This document shows, piece after piece, positions 45,028-54,739 of a stretch of 64,000 nt of DNA. Position 1 is the first letter of the stretch; the number at the start of each line of letters is the position of its first letter. The stretch is from Chrysopilus asiliformis (taxonomy: Eukaryota; Arthropoda; Insecta; Diptera; Rhagionidae), in contig OZ035962.1 in NCBI GenBank assembly GCA_964034945.1, positions 95,852,284 through 95,916,283 of the forward strand. The letters run 5' to 3'. A program made the position numbers and the translations under genes. Under the pieces are notes generated by a model. The model did no database searches, was not told the DNA's origin, and saw only the letters and a list, made by a program, of their open reading frames with translations.

Positions 45028-45549
45028 ATGGCGTTTTCGACTGGCATGCTCTTTTTGCTCTGAAGTTGCTCTAAATTTGCTCACTCTGAGATCTTGTGTT
45101 CGACTGAGATTTTTTGATCGCTCGAAAAAGAGTTACGTGTTCGAGTGACGCAAGTACTCCGTATGCGAGCACTAAAAGAGCATTTTTCGAGCAATTTTGT
45201 GATCTGCCTAATGTAGTCAGATTTGAGTTGCTCTTTTGAGGTTAAGGCTAACAAAATCGTGTGGAATCGTAAATGGAAGATATTTATGATTTTGATTTCT
45301 TGGATTCTTCTTCATCTAGTGAAGAAGAATTTCATTTGGTCAGAAATATATTAGTGCAGTGTCAACTTAAGGGGAATATATCAAAATTAATTTTAATTTG
45401 TTTTATGCTTCTTCTTGTTCTTTGAGAAATGCTCGACTCCCAAGCAGAGGTGCTCGAAATCTACTCGAGATCTGCTCGAAATACCTTGCTCTAAACTGGG
45501 GTAGAGCGTGCTCTGAATCTGCCCTGAATCTGCCAGTCGAAAACGTCAT
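45028..45549. mobile_element. Second Harbinger-like element remnant
   Basis: The termini ATGGCGTTTTCGACTGGCA and its complement (one mismatch) bound a region with many 'gctcgaaa' and 'tgctctga' motifs. A short frame starts at the ATG near 45272 (MEDIYDFDFLDSSSSSEEEF), which resembles acidic N termini seen in Harbinger transposases, then degenerates. Target duplication is not clean, so class assignment is tentative. Confidence 0.5.
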
Positions 45550-46372
45550 AAATTTTACACTTTTGAATGTGGTAATACGGATAAATCAAAGTAAATTGCG
45601 GAAAAAAAAACTTGTGCATTTTAGCGTGTAATACAGTATGTCATCAAAATATGGTTAGCACTGAATGTAGTAAGATGAATAAAATCTACGATTTTCACTT
45701 AATTTTCAAACTAAACTGATGAATGGCAGTATGCACATTTACTTGCTTCCTTGGAAATGATGTAAAACTTTGAGTGGCGAGCTATTTGGGCATTTATACT
45801 AGAAGGGAAATTTTTTGTGGTGTATAGAGGATATCTGTCTGGTGATCTGATGATGATCAACCAACAATCCCCCGTTCTTTTATACGCAGAGCAAAAAAAA
45901 AATGTAAATCTAACTATTTTATAATGAAGAATCATGACTATTACTAAAAAAGTTAATTTTAAGTCAATTTAACTACAAAATATTAAATTTTAATTTAAGA
46001 ACAAAATAGTAAATTTTTTTAAAGTTAAATTAATCATAAAAATATCCAATTTTGACTATTTTGTAATCGAAACTATCTCTTTTAGTAATAGTCACGAATA
46101 GTTAGATTTACTATTTATTCTCTGCGTTTACATTTTCGCCGCAGTAAACCGTTCAATCTTTAACTAATTTTTCTCCGCCCTCTGTTCGACCTTTTCTATA
46201 TCTGTGCCTGTGTCCTTTCCTTCTCTTACCTTATCTCTTTCTCTCTGTCTTACTCTCTCTTCATCTATTTCTAACTATCTCTTTCCTTCTCTCTAGCTCT
46301 CTACTTTTCATTGATTTTCGACAATCTAATTCCATGTAGATAATGTCAACGTGTAAATAGTTGACGTTGATC
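45550..46372. other. Intergenic, 3' side of gene 4
   Basis: Contains the inverted-repeat element at 45885-46126 and a CT-rich tract at about 46190-46310. No gene recognised. Confidence 0.45.
45885..46126. mobile_element. Inverted-repeat element (242 bp)
   Basis: Imperfect arms of about 70 bp: CGCAGAG, 'gtaaatctaactatt' and 'gactattactaaaa' at the left, the complements at the right. No coding content and no clear target duplication. Confidence 0.65.
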
Positions 46373-46553
46373 GATTTCTTTGTTTGACAATGTGAACTAT
46401 GCATTAGCCATGATATTGCCTTGTAAAACTTACTGTCGAAAGAGCAGAAAAAATCCCATAACCTTTAAAATAAGCATACACGACAACTTCCCGAATTGTT
46501 TTTATAAACGCAGTTCCCGTATAAAGTTAAAACACAATTTTGAAGGTAACTTA

Positions 46554-46559
46554 TTTATT
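46554..46559 (-). terminator. Poly(A) signal of secreted gene 4
   Basis: AATAAA on the gene strand, about 40 nt past the stop, in the conserved 3' flank shared with genes 2 and 5. Confidence 0.6.
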
Positions 46560-46597
46560 TACCATTTTAAAAATTAATCTTTGACTTCAATTAATTC

Positions 46598-48139
46598 TTA
46601 ACCTGGTCTCCTTCGAGTAGTCCTTTTTGGTGTTGGCTTTCTCTTAGTTGTCCTCTTCTTAGTAGTCCTCTTCTTAGTAGTCTTCTTAGTAGTCTTCTTA
46701 GTAGTCCTCTTCTTAGTAGTCTTCTTAGTAGTTTTCTTAGTAGTCCTCTTCTTAGTAGTTGTTTTTTTAGTAGTTAATTTCTTTGTGGTTATCGCCTTTT
46801 TTGTAGTGGCCTTAGTAGTTTTGGGAGCGGATGTTGTTCCAGTTTTTTCTTCCTCTTTTTTGGCTGCCTCTTCGGCTGCCTTTTCTTCTTGAGCTGCCTT
46901 TTCTTCGGCTGCCTTTTCTTCTTGAGCTGCCTTTTCTTCGGCTGCCTTTTCTTCTTGAGCTGCATTTTCTTCGGCTGCCTTTTCTTCGGCCGCCTTTTCT
47001 TCTTGAGCTGCCTTTTCTTCGGCTGCCTTTTCTTCTTGGGCTGCCTTTTCTTCGGCTGCCTTTTCTTCTTGAGCTGCCTTTTCTTCGGCTGCCTTTTCTG
47101 CGGCTGCCTCTTCTGCGGCTGCCTTTTCTTCGGCTGCCTTTTCTTCTTGAGCTGCCTTTTCTTCAGCTGCCTTTTCTTCTTGAGCTGCCTTTTCTTCGGC
47201 TGCCTTTCCTTCTTCAGTTGCCTTTTCTTCGGCTGCCTTTTCTTCGGTTGCCTTTTCTTCTTGAGCTGTCTTTTCTTGGGCTGCCTTTTCTTCTTGAGCT
47301 GCCTTTTCTTCGGCTGCCTTTTCTGCTTGAGCTGCCTTTTCTTCGGCTGCCTTTTCTTCCTGAGCTGCCTTTTCTTCGGCTGCCTTTTCTTCTTGAGCTG
47401 CCTTTTCTTCGGCTGCCTTTTCTTCTTGAGCTGCCTTTTCCTCGGCTGCCTTTTCTTCTTGAGCTGCCTTTTCTTCGGCTGCCTTTTCTGCGGCTGCCTC
47501 TTCTGCGGCTGCCTTTTCTTCTGCTGCCTTTTCTTCTTGAACTGCCTTTTCTTCGGCTGCCTTTTCTTCTTGAGCTGCCTTTTCTTCGGCTGCCTTTTCT
47601 GCGGCTGCCTCTTCTGCGGCTGCCTTTTCTTCGGTTGCCTTTTCTTCTTGAGCTGCCTTTTCTTCGGCTGCCTTTTCTGCGGCTGCCTCTTCTGCGGCTG
47701 CCTTTTCTTCGGCTGCCTTTTCTTCTTGGGCTGCCTTTTCTTCGGCTGCCTTTTCTGCGGCTGCCTCTTCTTCAGCTGCCTTTTCTTCTGCTGCCTTTTC
47801 TTCTTCAGCTGCCTTTTCTTCGGCTGCCTTTTCTGCGGCTGCCTCTTCTTCAGCTGCCTTTTTTTCGGCTTCCTTTTCTTCTTCAGCTGCCTTTTCTTCG
47901 GCTGCCTTTTCTTCTTCAGCTGCCTTTTCTTCGGCTGCCTTTTCTTCTTCAGCTGCCTTTTCTTCGGCTGCCTTTTCTTCTTCAGCTGCCTTTTCTTCAG
48001 CTGCCTTTTCTTCTTCGGCTGCCTTTTCTTCGGCTGCCTTTTCTTCGGTTGTCGTATCTTCTCGACGACTTCGCACGTTGGCCCCGTAAGTCACCGAGGA
48101 AAATACCAAAAAAGTTAGGAAAATTACAAAGTGTCTCAT
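46598..48139 (-). CDS. Secreted hendecad-repeat protein 4, 513 aa
   Basis: A signal peptide (1-19, ending VTYG), ANV, then RSRR at 23-26. Residues about 30-430 are 11-residue repeats, [11 protein letters not shown] near the N terminus and mainly [11 protein letters not shown] (Gln variant) further on, with occasional [10 protein letters not shown] inserts. The tail (about 435-513) is TTKK/TTKKR-rich and ends RRRPG. No cysteine. It is the longest hendecad member; the 33-bp DNA repeat explains its length difference from gene 5 (338 aa) and gene 2 (215 aa). A continuous helical rod with a basic tail is expected. The plus-strand frames of about 400 codons are shadows of the repeat. Confidence 0.88.
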   Translation of the reverse strand: MRHFVIFLTFLVFSSVTYGANVRSRREDTTTEEKAAEEKAAEEEKAAEEKAAEEEKAAEEKAAEEEKAAEEKAAEEEKAAEEKAAEEEKEAEKKAAEEEAAAEKAAEEKAAEEEKAAEEKAAEEEAAAEKAAEEKAAQEEKAAEEKAAAEEAAAEKAAEEKAAQEEKATEEKAAAEEAAAEKAAEEKAAQEEKAAEEKAVQEEKAAEEKAAAEEAAAEKAAEEKAAQEEKAAEEKAAQEEKAAEEKAAQEEKAAEEKAAQEEKAAEEKAAQAEKAAEEKAAQEEKAAQEKTAQEEKATEEKAAEEKATEEGKAAEEKAAQEEKAAEEKAAQEEKAAEEKAAAEEAAAEKAAEEKAAQEEKAAEEKAAQEEKAAEEKAAQEEKAAEEKAAEENAAQEEKAAEEKAAQEEKAAEEKAAQEEKAAEEAAKKEEEKTGTTSAPKTTKATTKKAITTKKLTTKKTTTKKRTTKKTTKKTTKKRTTKKTTKKTTKKRTTKKRTTKRKPTPKRTTRRRPG

Positions 48140-48160
48140 TATAACAGTCGCTTTCTTCAG

Positions 48161-48224
48161 CTAAAAAACAAATAAAATTTTTATTAAAAATAGCAACTTT
48201 TTTAAGGCAAATGTTACTTTATAC
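48161..48224 (-). other. 5'-UTR intron of gene 4 (64 nt)
   Basis: Donor GAAG|GTATAA and acceptor 'tgttttttag', leaving 21 nt before the ATG. Confidence 0.65.
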
Positions 48225-48276
48225 CTTCTTTTCACAAAGTGAAGTTAAACTTACTCAGAAATATATTTTTTACGCG

Positions 48277-48284
48277 TATTTATA
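48277..48284 (-). promoter_or_regulatory. TATA box of gene 4
   Basis: TATAAATAcgcg, as in genes 2 and 5, 60 nt before the leader donor. Confidence 0.7.
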
Positions 48285-48438
48285 CAAAATTTCTAATATT
48301 TAGACAACTAATTTTATTGACTTATTGAAAAATTATTTTCGGTTGCCAATAACATTCATTTAAATTCAATGAATATAATCCCGTAAAAGTTTATACAATT
48401 GTTGAAAACGTTTTTATTTGCGAAATATACCAATTGCA

Positions 48439-48446
48439 TTGACGCA
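48439..48446 (-). promoter_or_regulatory. TTGACGCA upstream element of gene 4
   Basis: 155 bp upstream of the TATA box, in the block 'gcattgacgcaattccaaa' shared with gene 5. Confidence 0.55.
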
Positions 48447-48525
48447 ATTCCAAAAATATGGTATAAATATTGCGCGTTCGATCATAAGTACTAATGGTAA
48501 GTTATTCCAAGTTTTCAAATTTTTA

Positions 48526-49720
48526 CTTTCTTCTACGGAGTATAATAAAGTATTGTATTCATGAAAAATTTCGACCTCTTAATTTTGCCTAAAAAACATT
48601 TCCCGATCACTCCTGAGTCGATTGGAGTCATATTTAAAAAATGTCTTTCTGTCTGTCAGTCTGTCAGTCTGTCAGTCTGTCAGTCTGTCAGTCTGTCAGT
48701 CTGTCAGTCTGTCAGTCTGTCAGTCTGTCAGTCTGTCAGTCTGTCAGTCTGTCAGTCTGTCAGTCTGTCAGTCTGTCAGTCTGTCAGTCTGTCAGTCTGT
48801 CAGTCTGTCAGTCTGTCAGTCTGTCAGTCTGTCAGTCTGTCAGTCTGTCAGTCTGTCAGTCTGTCAGTCTGTCAGTCTGTCAGTCTGTCAGTCTGTCAGT
48901 CTGTCAGTCTGTCAGTCTGTCAGTCTGTCAGTCTGTCTGTCAGTCTGTCAGTCTGTCTGTCAGTCTGTCAGTCTGTCAGTCTGTGTACAAGATTTCTCAA
49001 AAACTAATAGAGCTAGCGCCATGAAATTTTATAGGCATGTTGGGTCCTGATATGGGACGATCTTATCAACTTTTGGTGGAAATCCGTTAACCGGAAGTAT
49101 CCAAAATGGCGGTTTTTCAAAAATCGCAATTTCGTTTTTCTCGATTTACTCCCAAACTACGCGTTTTTTAGTGGCCTTAAGTATGACAAAACTTGGAGAA
49201 AATATAATTTCCCACATTTTTGTCTTTAACTATAACTCGATATCTCCACCTGTTATCGAGATAAACCGTTATTTCCAAAAAAAAAGAGTTTTTTGCGATT
49301 ATCTCGAAAATTAACGGGTTTTTGCTAACTGAAAATATGAAGTGAATTAATGAGAATGGCATTCTGCACAATTTTGTCTTTTACCGTTATCCGTTATCTT
49401 TTACCGTTATTGAGATATTTTTATTAATATGTAAAAAATCATATTTTTGCAAATAATTTGCAAACTAACGGTTTTTCGACAAATTTGTTAAAAGAATAAT
49501 TAAAGACGTTAACATTTTCTACATTTTTGCCATTTACCGTAAATTGATATCTTTTACCGTTCTCAAGTTATCTCAAATTTAGTACATTTTTGATATTTTT
49601 GAATACACCAAGAATTTATTGGGAGGTCATCTTAGGTTGACAACGCGACAGGGCTCTAGCGTAAATTGCGCAGGGTCGTAGATTTTGTAGAAGAAAGTTT
49701 TGTGTTGACCACAACTGATA
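48526..49720 (+). mobile_element. R3 element, complete copy defined by an empty site
   Basis: Compared with the paralogous unit 2 (about 51927), this 1,195-bp insert lies between TTTA repeats (48522-48525, 49721-49724). It starts CTTTCTTCTACGG and ends 'gttgaccacaactgata'. Near the right end 'gtagaagaaagt' complements the left terminus. It carries the 48648-48984 octamer array and no coding region. Fragments at 0.4, 9.5, 20.8, 25.2, 35.6, 43.7 and 56.3 kb belong to the same family. Confidence 0.8.
48648..48984. repeat. Octanucleotide array (AGTCTGTC)n
   Basis: About 42 near-perfect 8-bp units, with two local losses of one half-unit near 48935 and 48955. All frames are open, producing long SVCQSVSL-type translations that are not proteins. 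Confidence 0.95.
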
Positions 49721-50471
49721 TTTATATTTCTATACGAATTATATCACTAGCATTGCGGTTTCAATTTTTTATTTGAATACTTTTTATTTTTAAGTGAAAT
49801 TATTTTTTTCAATAATAATATGACAAATGGACACTGATAACAATTTTTAAGACAAACTTCAAAATTTCGATTTTGCCTAATTTGTAAATTTAATAACTCA
49901 CTATTTAGTCACAGGAAAGTCGAATGATCGATAAACACGAAATAAACACAAAAAGAATTCAAATCGAATGATCAATAAACACAAAACTCAAACGTAATTT
50001 TATCGAAAAATTGTGTGCTTCTTTAAAAATATATTAAATTTATATTAAATGCATTTAATGGGCGATATTTTGTCCGAATCTTTTTGTTATTTTTTGTTAT
50101 TTTATGTCTTAAAAGAAAGAAATTTTCTAAGGTCCTCTTCTGCATGTGAAATTTTATGTTATGTTATTGCTTATAACATAAAATTTTTCTGTAAGAACAT
50201 AAATGAACCTCGGTAGGTTATTTTATAGACATCTATAATAAAAATGAATCGTGGTCAGTGGTGCGACTATCCATAACTCGGCTGAATATAATCCGATTTG
50301 TTTGATATTGTGAACTATGCCTTAGCCATGATATTGCCTTGTAAAACTTACTGTCGAAAGAGCAGAAAAAATCCCATAACCTTTAAAATAAGCATACACG
50401 ACAACTTCTCGAACTGTTTTTATAAACGCAGTTCCCGTATAAAGTTAAAACACAATTTTGAAGGTAACTTA

Positions 50472-50477
50472 TTTATT
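50472..50477 (-). terminator. Poly(A) signal of secreted gene 5
   Basis: AATAAA on the gene strand, about 40 nt past the stop. Confidence 0.6.
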
Positions 50478-50515
50478 TACCATTTTAAAAATTAATCTTT
50501 GACTTCAAATAATTC

Positions 50516-51532
50516 TTAACCTGGCCTCCTTCGAGTAGTCCTTTTTGGTGGTGGCTTTCTTTTAGTTGTCCTCCTCTTAGTAGTCTTCTTAGTCCTCTTC
50601 TTAGTAGTCCTCTTCTTAGTAGTCTTCTTAGTAGTCCTCTTCTTAGTAGTCCTTTTCTTAGTAGTCTTCTTAGTAGTCTTCTTAGTAGTTCTCTTCTTAG
50701 TAGTCCTCTTAGTAGTTCTTTTTTTAGTAGTTAATTTCTTTGTGGTTATCGCCTTTTTTGTAGTGGCCTTAGTAGTTTTGGGAGCGGATGTTGTTCCAGT
50801 TTCTTCTTCCTCTTTTTTAGCTGCCTCTTCGGCTGCCTTTTCTTCTTGAGCTGCCTTTTCTTCGGCTGCCTTTTCTTCTGCGGCTGCCTTTTCTTCGGCT
50901 GCCTTTTCTTCTGCGGCTGCCTTTTCTTCGGCTGCCTTTTCTTCTTCAGCTGCCTTTTCTTCGGCTGCCTTTTCTTCTTCTTCGGCTGCCTTTTCTTCTT
51001 CAGCTGCCTTTTCTTCGGCTGCCTTTTCTTCTTCAGCTGCCTTTTCTTCGGCTGCCTTTTCTTCTTCAGCTGCCTTTTCTTCGGCTGCCTTTTCTTCTTC
51101 AGCTGCCTTTTCTTCGGCTGCCTTTTCTTCTTCAGCTGCCTTTTCTTCGGCTGCCTTTTCTTCTTCAGCTGCCTTTTCTTCGGCTGCCTTTTCTTCTTCA
51201 GCTGCCTTTTCTTCGGCTGCCTTTTCTTCTTCAGCTGCCTTTTCTTCGGCTGCCTTTTCTTCTTCAGCTGCCTTTTCTTCGGCTGCCTTTGCTTCTTCAG
51301 CTGCCTTTGCTTCTTCAGCTGCCTTTGCTTCTTCAGCTGCCTTTGCTTCTTCAGCTGCCTTTGCTTCTTCAGCTGCCTTTGCTTCTTCAGCTGCCTTTGC
51401 TTCTTCAGCTGCCTTTGCTTCTTCAGCTGCCTTTTCTTCGGTTGTCGTATCTTCTCGACGACTTCGCACGTTGGCTCCGTAAGTCACCGAGGAAAATACC
51501 AGAAAAGTTAGGAAAATTACAAAGTACCTCAT
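50516..51532 (-). CDS. Secreted hendecad-repeat protein 5, 338 aa
   Basis: A signal peptide (1-19, ending VTYG), ANV and RSRR at 23-26, identical to gene 4 over the first 30 residues except one position. The repeat block starts with eight AAEEAK hexads (18-bp DNA repeat) and continues with [11 protein letters not shown] hendecads to about residue 230. The tail (about 247-338) is TTKKR-rich, ending RRRPG. No cysteine. It is a tandem duplicate of gene 4 with conserved promoter, leader intron and 3' flank, and differs mainly in repeat number and type. Confidence 0.88.
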   Translation of the reverse strand: MRYFVIFLTFLVFSSVTYGANVRSRREDTTTEEKAAEEAKAAEEAKAAEEAKAAEEAKAAEEAKAAEEAKAAEEAKAAEEAKAAEEKAAEEEKAAEEKAAEEEKAAEEKAAEEEKAAEEKAAEEEKAAEEKAAEEEKAAEEKAAEEEKAAEEKAAEEEKAAEEKAAEEEKAAEEKAAEEEKAAEEEEKAAEEKAAEEEKAAEEKAAAEEKAAEEKAAAEEKAAEEKAAQEEKAAEEAAKKEEEETGTTSAPKTTKATTKKAITTKKLTTKKRTTKRTTKKRTTKKTTKKTTKKRTTKKRTTKKTTKKRTTKKRTKKTTKRRTTKRKPPPKRTTRRRPG

Positions 51533-51553
51533 TATAACGGTCGCTTTCTTCAG

Positions 51554-51629
51554 CTAAAAAATAAATAATTTTTTTTATTAAAAATAGCAACTTTTTTAAA
51601 AGTTTTTTAAGGCAAATGTTGCTTTTTAC
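51554..51629 (-). other. 5'-UTR intron of gene 5 (76 nt)
   Basis: Donor GAAG|GTAAAA, acceptor 'attttttag', leaving 21 nt before the ATG. Confidence 0.65.
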
Positions 51630-51681
51630 CTTCTTTTCACAAAGTGAAGTTAAACTTACTCAGAAATATATTTTTTACGCG

Positions 51682-51689
51682 TATTTATA
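51682..51689 (-). promoter_or_regulatory. TATA box of gene 5
   Basis: TATAAATAcgcg, 60 nt before the leader donor. Confidence 0.7.
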
Positions 51690-51844
51690 CCAAAATTTTT
51701 AATATTTAGACAACTAATTGTATTGACTTATTGAAAAATTATTTTCGGTTGCAAATAACATTCATTTAAAGTCAATTAAATTAATCCCGTAAAAGTTTAT
51801 ACAATTGTTGAAAACGTTTTTATTTGCGAAATATACCAATTGCA

Positions 51845-51852
51845 TTGACGCA
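51845..51852 (-). promoter_or_regulatory. TTGACGCA upstream element of gene 5
   Basis: 156 bp upstream of the TATA box, in the same block as gene 4. Confidence 0.55.
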
Positions 51853-52364
51853 ATTCCAAAAATATGGTATAAATATTGCGCGTTCGATCATAAGTACTAA
51901 TGGTAAGTTATTCCAAGTTTTCAAATTTTTATATTTCTATACGAATTATATCACTAGCATTGCAGTTTCAATTTTTTATTTGAATACTTTTTATTTTTAA
52001 GCGAAATTATTTTTTTCAATAATAATATGACAAATGGACACTGATAGCAATTTTTAAGACAAACTTCAAAATTTCGATTTTGCCTAATTTGTAAATTTAA
52101 TAACTCACTATTTAGTCACAGGAAAGTCGAATGATCGATAAACACGAAATAAACACAAAAAGAATTCAAATCGAATGATCAATAAACACAAAACTCAAAC
52201 GTAATTTTATCGAAAAATTGTGTGCTTCTTTAAAAATATATTAAATTTATATTAAATGCATTTAATGGGCGATATTTTGTCCGAATCTTTTTGTTATTTT
52301 TTGTTATTTTATGTCTTAAAAGAGAGAAATTTTCTAAGGTCCTATTCTGCATGTGAAATTTTAT

Positions 52365-53000
52365 TATACCCGTATGGTGAAACCAAAGGGTATATTAGAT
52401 TTGCCTTACCGTTTGTAACGCCAAGATCCCGTCATCACACAAAAAAATGAATTACACCAGTGTGTTTAGAATGATGAAAAAAGTTGAAATTTGCATGTCC
52501 GTCCGTCTTTCCGTCTGTCCGTCTGTCCGTCTGTCTGTCTGTCCGTCTGTCTGTGGCGCGGATTGCGGGCGCACGGATTGAGCTAGAGACTTGACATTTT
52601 GCACAGATCCGTTTTTCGTAAAATGCGAGGCTAAGTTCGTTAATGGGCAAAAATGGACGAACGAAAACGAGTTTTGCGAATATCTCAAAAACGGTGCATC
52701 TTATCAAAAAAGTGCAAGAACAAAAGTTATTTAGGATATGATTCTACATAAAACTCCCATACATCAAAATCCGATTGGAATAAATTTTAAAAAAATCTGT
52801 TTGGAAAATTTGACTTCAAAGTGGAATTTTGATACAACTGTTCGCTGTTCATTTAAATCACCATACGGGTTTTCAATAATTGCCAGATTGGCAATTATAG
52901 CTTTTGTTATGTTTATTCTTAATATGGCTTTTATACGAGACTTACCTAAAGGTGCTCGTTTTCCCGCGCGTTTCTTTATATTATTTAATGTGATAATATC
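52365..53000 (-). mobile_element. R2 dispersed repeat, copy c
   Basis: Reverse orientation, starting 'tatacccgtatggtgaaacc'. Unlike copy b it extends through 'catcaaaatccgattggaat' to 'gccagattggcaattatagc', matching 5850-6120 of copy a. The 95-codon plus frame at 52738-53025 is antisense repeat DNA despite a hydrophobic stretch. Confidence 0.65.
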
Positions 53001-54736
53001 TCTATATTTTAAGGTAATTAATTGAATCTAAAATTATTTAAAGATTTCCAAAAATTATCCAAGTCCCAAACGTTCAACTGTAGAAGAATCTAGTATCCTT
53101 TCAAATATTTTTTTACTAAAAAAGTAAAATTTTTTCAAAAAGTGCTTAAAAAAACAAAAGTAGAAGTTATGTTACTCGATATCATTATTCATTATTAAGA
53201 TTGAAAATCGCATGCATAAATCTTATAAATCGATAGACAATTCAAATGGTAAACAACGAAAGGTGTCCAGCCGGAGAGCATATATTTATCATATCATGTA
53301 TTTCAATGGTTAACAGTTTATGTAAGCAACGACAACAACGATCTATTAATAAAACTACAAAATAATTTGGACTTTCATTTATTGTTTATCGCGTGGTCAA
53401 GAATGTGGTCCAATATACTTGAAAATGATTAGTTAAATTCACCTTGACTGAATTGGCGATTGTGATTTACAATTCATGCTGCATAAATCTGCAACATCGC
53501 AAAGAAAATCAGCAAAAAAAACATAAAAATTTTCTGGCATGTGAGAAGAATCTAAAAATTGATTTCAATTTGAACTTGAATTTGACTTTTTGCCGAAATC
53601 TGAAGAGAAATAGAAAAGATAAAAAAATAAATCATCCTTTTGAACTCCTTTTTGGCAGAAGGTCGTATATTTTAGGAATCTGAAGTCCTTTTATGGCATA
53701 AAATCTTTCAGGCTGACCTTGACTTTTATATGCGACTCAATTGAATGGAAGCAAACTCTCGCCTACTAGGCGCCAACAAATGATTTTTCTTCCATTCTTT
53801 TTATTTTCTGTAGAAGATTCTTCCCGTATTCTGTATATCCAACTTTGCCATTAATTTTCAATATATGCAACTTGCACTTGATTTTCATTTCTGCATGAGC
53901 ACAATTTTTTTTATTGGCATTGCATTCAGACAATGGGTCGCCATAAGTTTCAGGGATTTCCAGAGGGCTTAAAATGCGGAAAATTTATCATTTCAAAACT
54001 AAAACTTCATAATTTTCTACAGGTTTGTTGTGGATTAATCTATGTTCTAAATTTTTTATCATTATATACATATGTAATCACAAATTTCTCCACAGACTGG
54101 AAAAAAAATTTTAATGGCAGAAGCTGGACGCGACGACATGTCTATTGAAATATTTTATGTAAATCTAAGTTTTTACTTTACTACCTACTAAAAAGTGACT
54201 AATCACATTATGCTAATGTCGGCTGGCAACACGCCCTGTGCAAATGTGATCAAGAAAGTTTAATCTTTTTTGATGACTTCATCAATGAATTTTTCCATAT
54301 GTTTTGTACAAATTGATTTTTCTAGGGCACCGTTGTCCTACTCTTCCTTTCTAAAATCATTCTAGTACATTCAGCTTTATCTAAATTTAGGTAAATCCAA
54401 AAAAATCCAAAGAATTTGGAATGTTGTGCGTTTAAAGAATTCAAGATTTAATTTAAAAAAAATATGAAGTAAGCCAAAGTCCCCTGAAATTTAAGGCCGT
54501 CGCATCTAGTAATGGTAAAGATTTTCTTCATACCTATGAGACTCAAATGGCGATAAACGAAAATCTGATTTTATTGATTTATATATCGAAAACTATTAAT
54601 CGCCTACGGTTAAAACTAACCCTGATTCTGAATAAAACGATGTTTAGGGAAAATTGTAAGAGACTACCTTTTTCCAATTGTTCCTTAACCACTTAAAACT
54701 CTTCAAGAAATATGAAATTAAAAAAAATACAGGAAT
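53001..54736. other. Intergenic, no gene recognised
   Basis: AT-rich; frames at 53444-53683 and 53933-54148 have no recognisable features. Confidence 0.45.
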
Positions 54737-54739
54737 ATT

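Larger units (their letters stand above)
46380..50165. repeat. Tandem segmental duplication, unit 1 (contains gene 4)
   Basis: From the 3' flank of gene 4 ('gtgaactatgcattagccat') through its promoter and on to 'tctgcatgtgaaattttat', this stretch is homologous to 50295-52364. The difference is a 1,195-bp R3 insertion (48526-49720) absent from unit 2, plus repeat-number differences inside the genes. Confidence 0.9.
50295..52364. repeat. Tandem segmental duplication, unit 2 (contains gene 5)
   Basis: Homologous to 46380-50165 without the R3 insert. It is ended at 52365 by an R2 copy, immediately after 'catgtgaaattttat'. Confidence 0.9.

Noticed and set aside
46831..48144. Plus-strand frames of 409 and 437 codons opposite gene 4, and the similar ones opposite gene 5
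   Set aside because: Leu/Phe/Cys-rich translations of the 33-bp repeat in the antisense direction; no promoter or poly(A) signal on that strand.
48561..49050. Three overlapping frames rich in SVCQSVSL
   Set aside because: Translations of the (AGTCTGTC)n array; an 8-bp unit without stops is open in all frames.
52738..53025. 95-codon frame with a possible membrane segment
   Set aside because: It is the antisense of an R2 repeat matched at 5850-6120.
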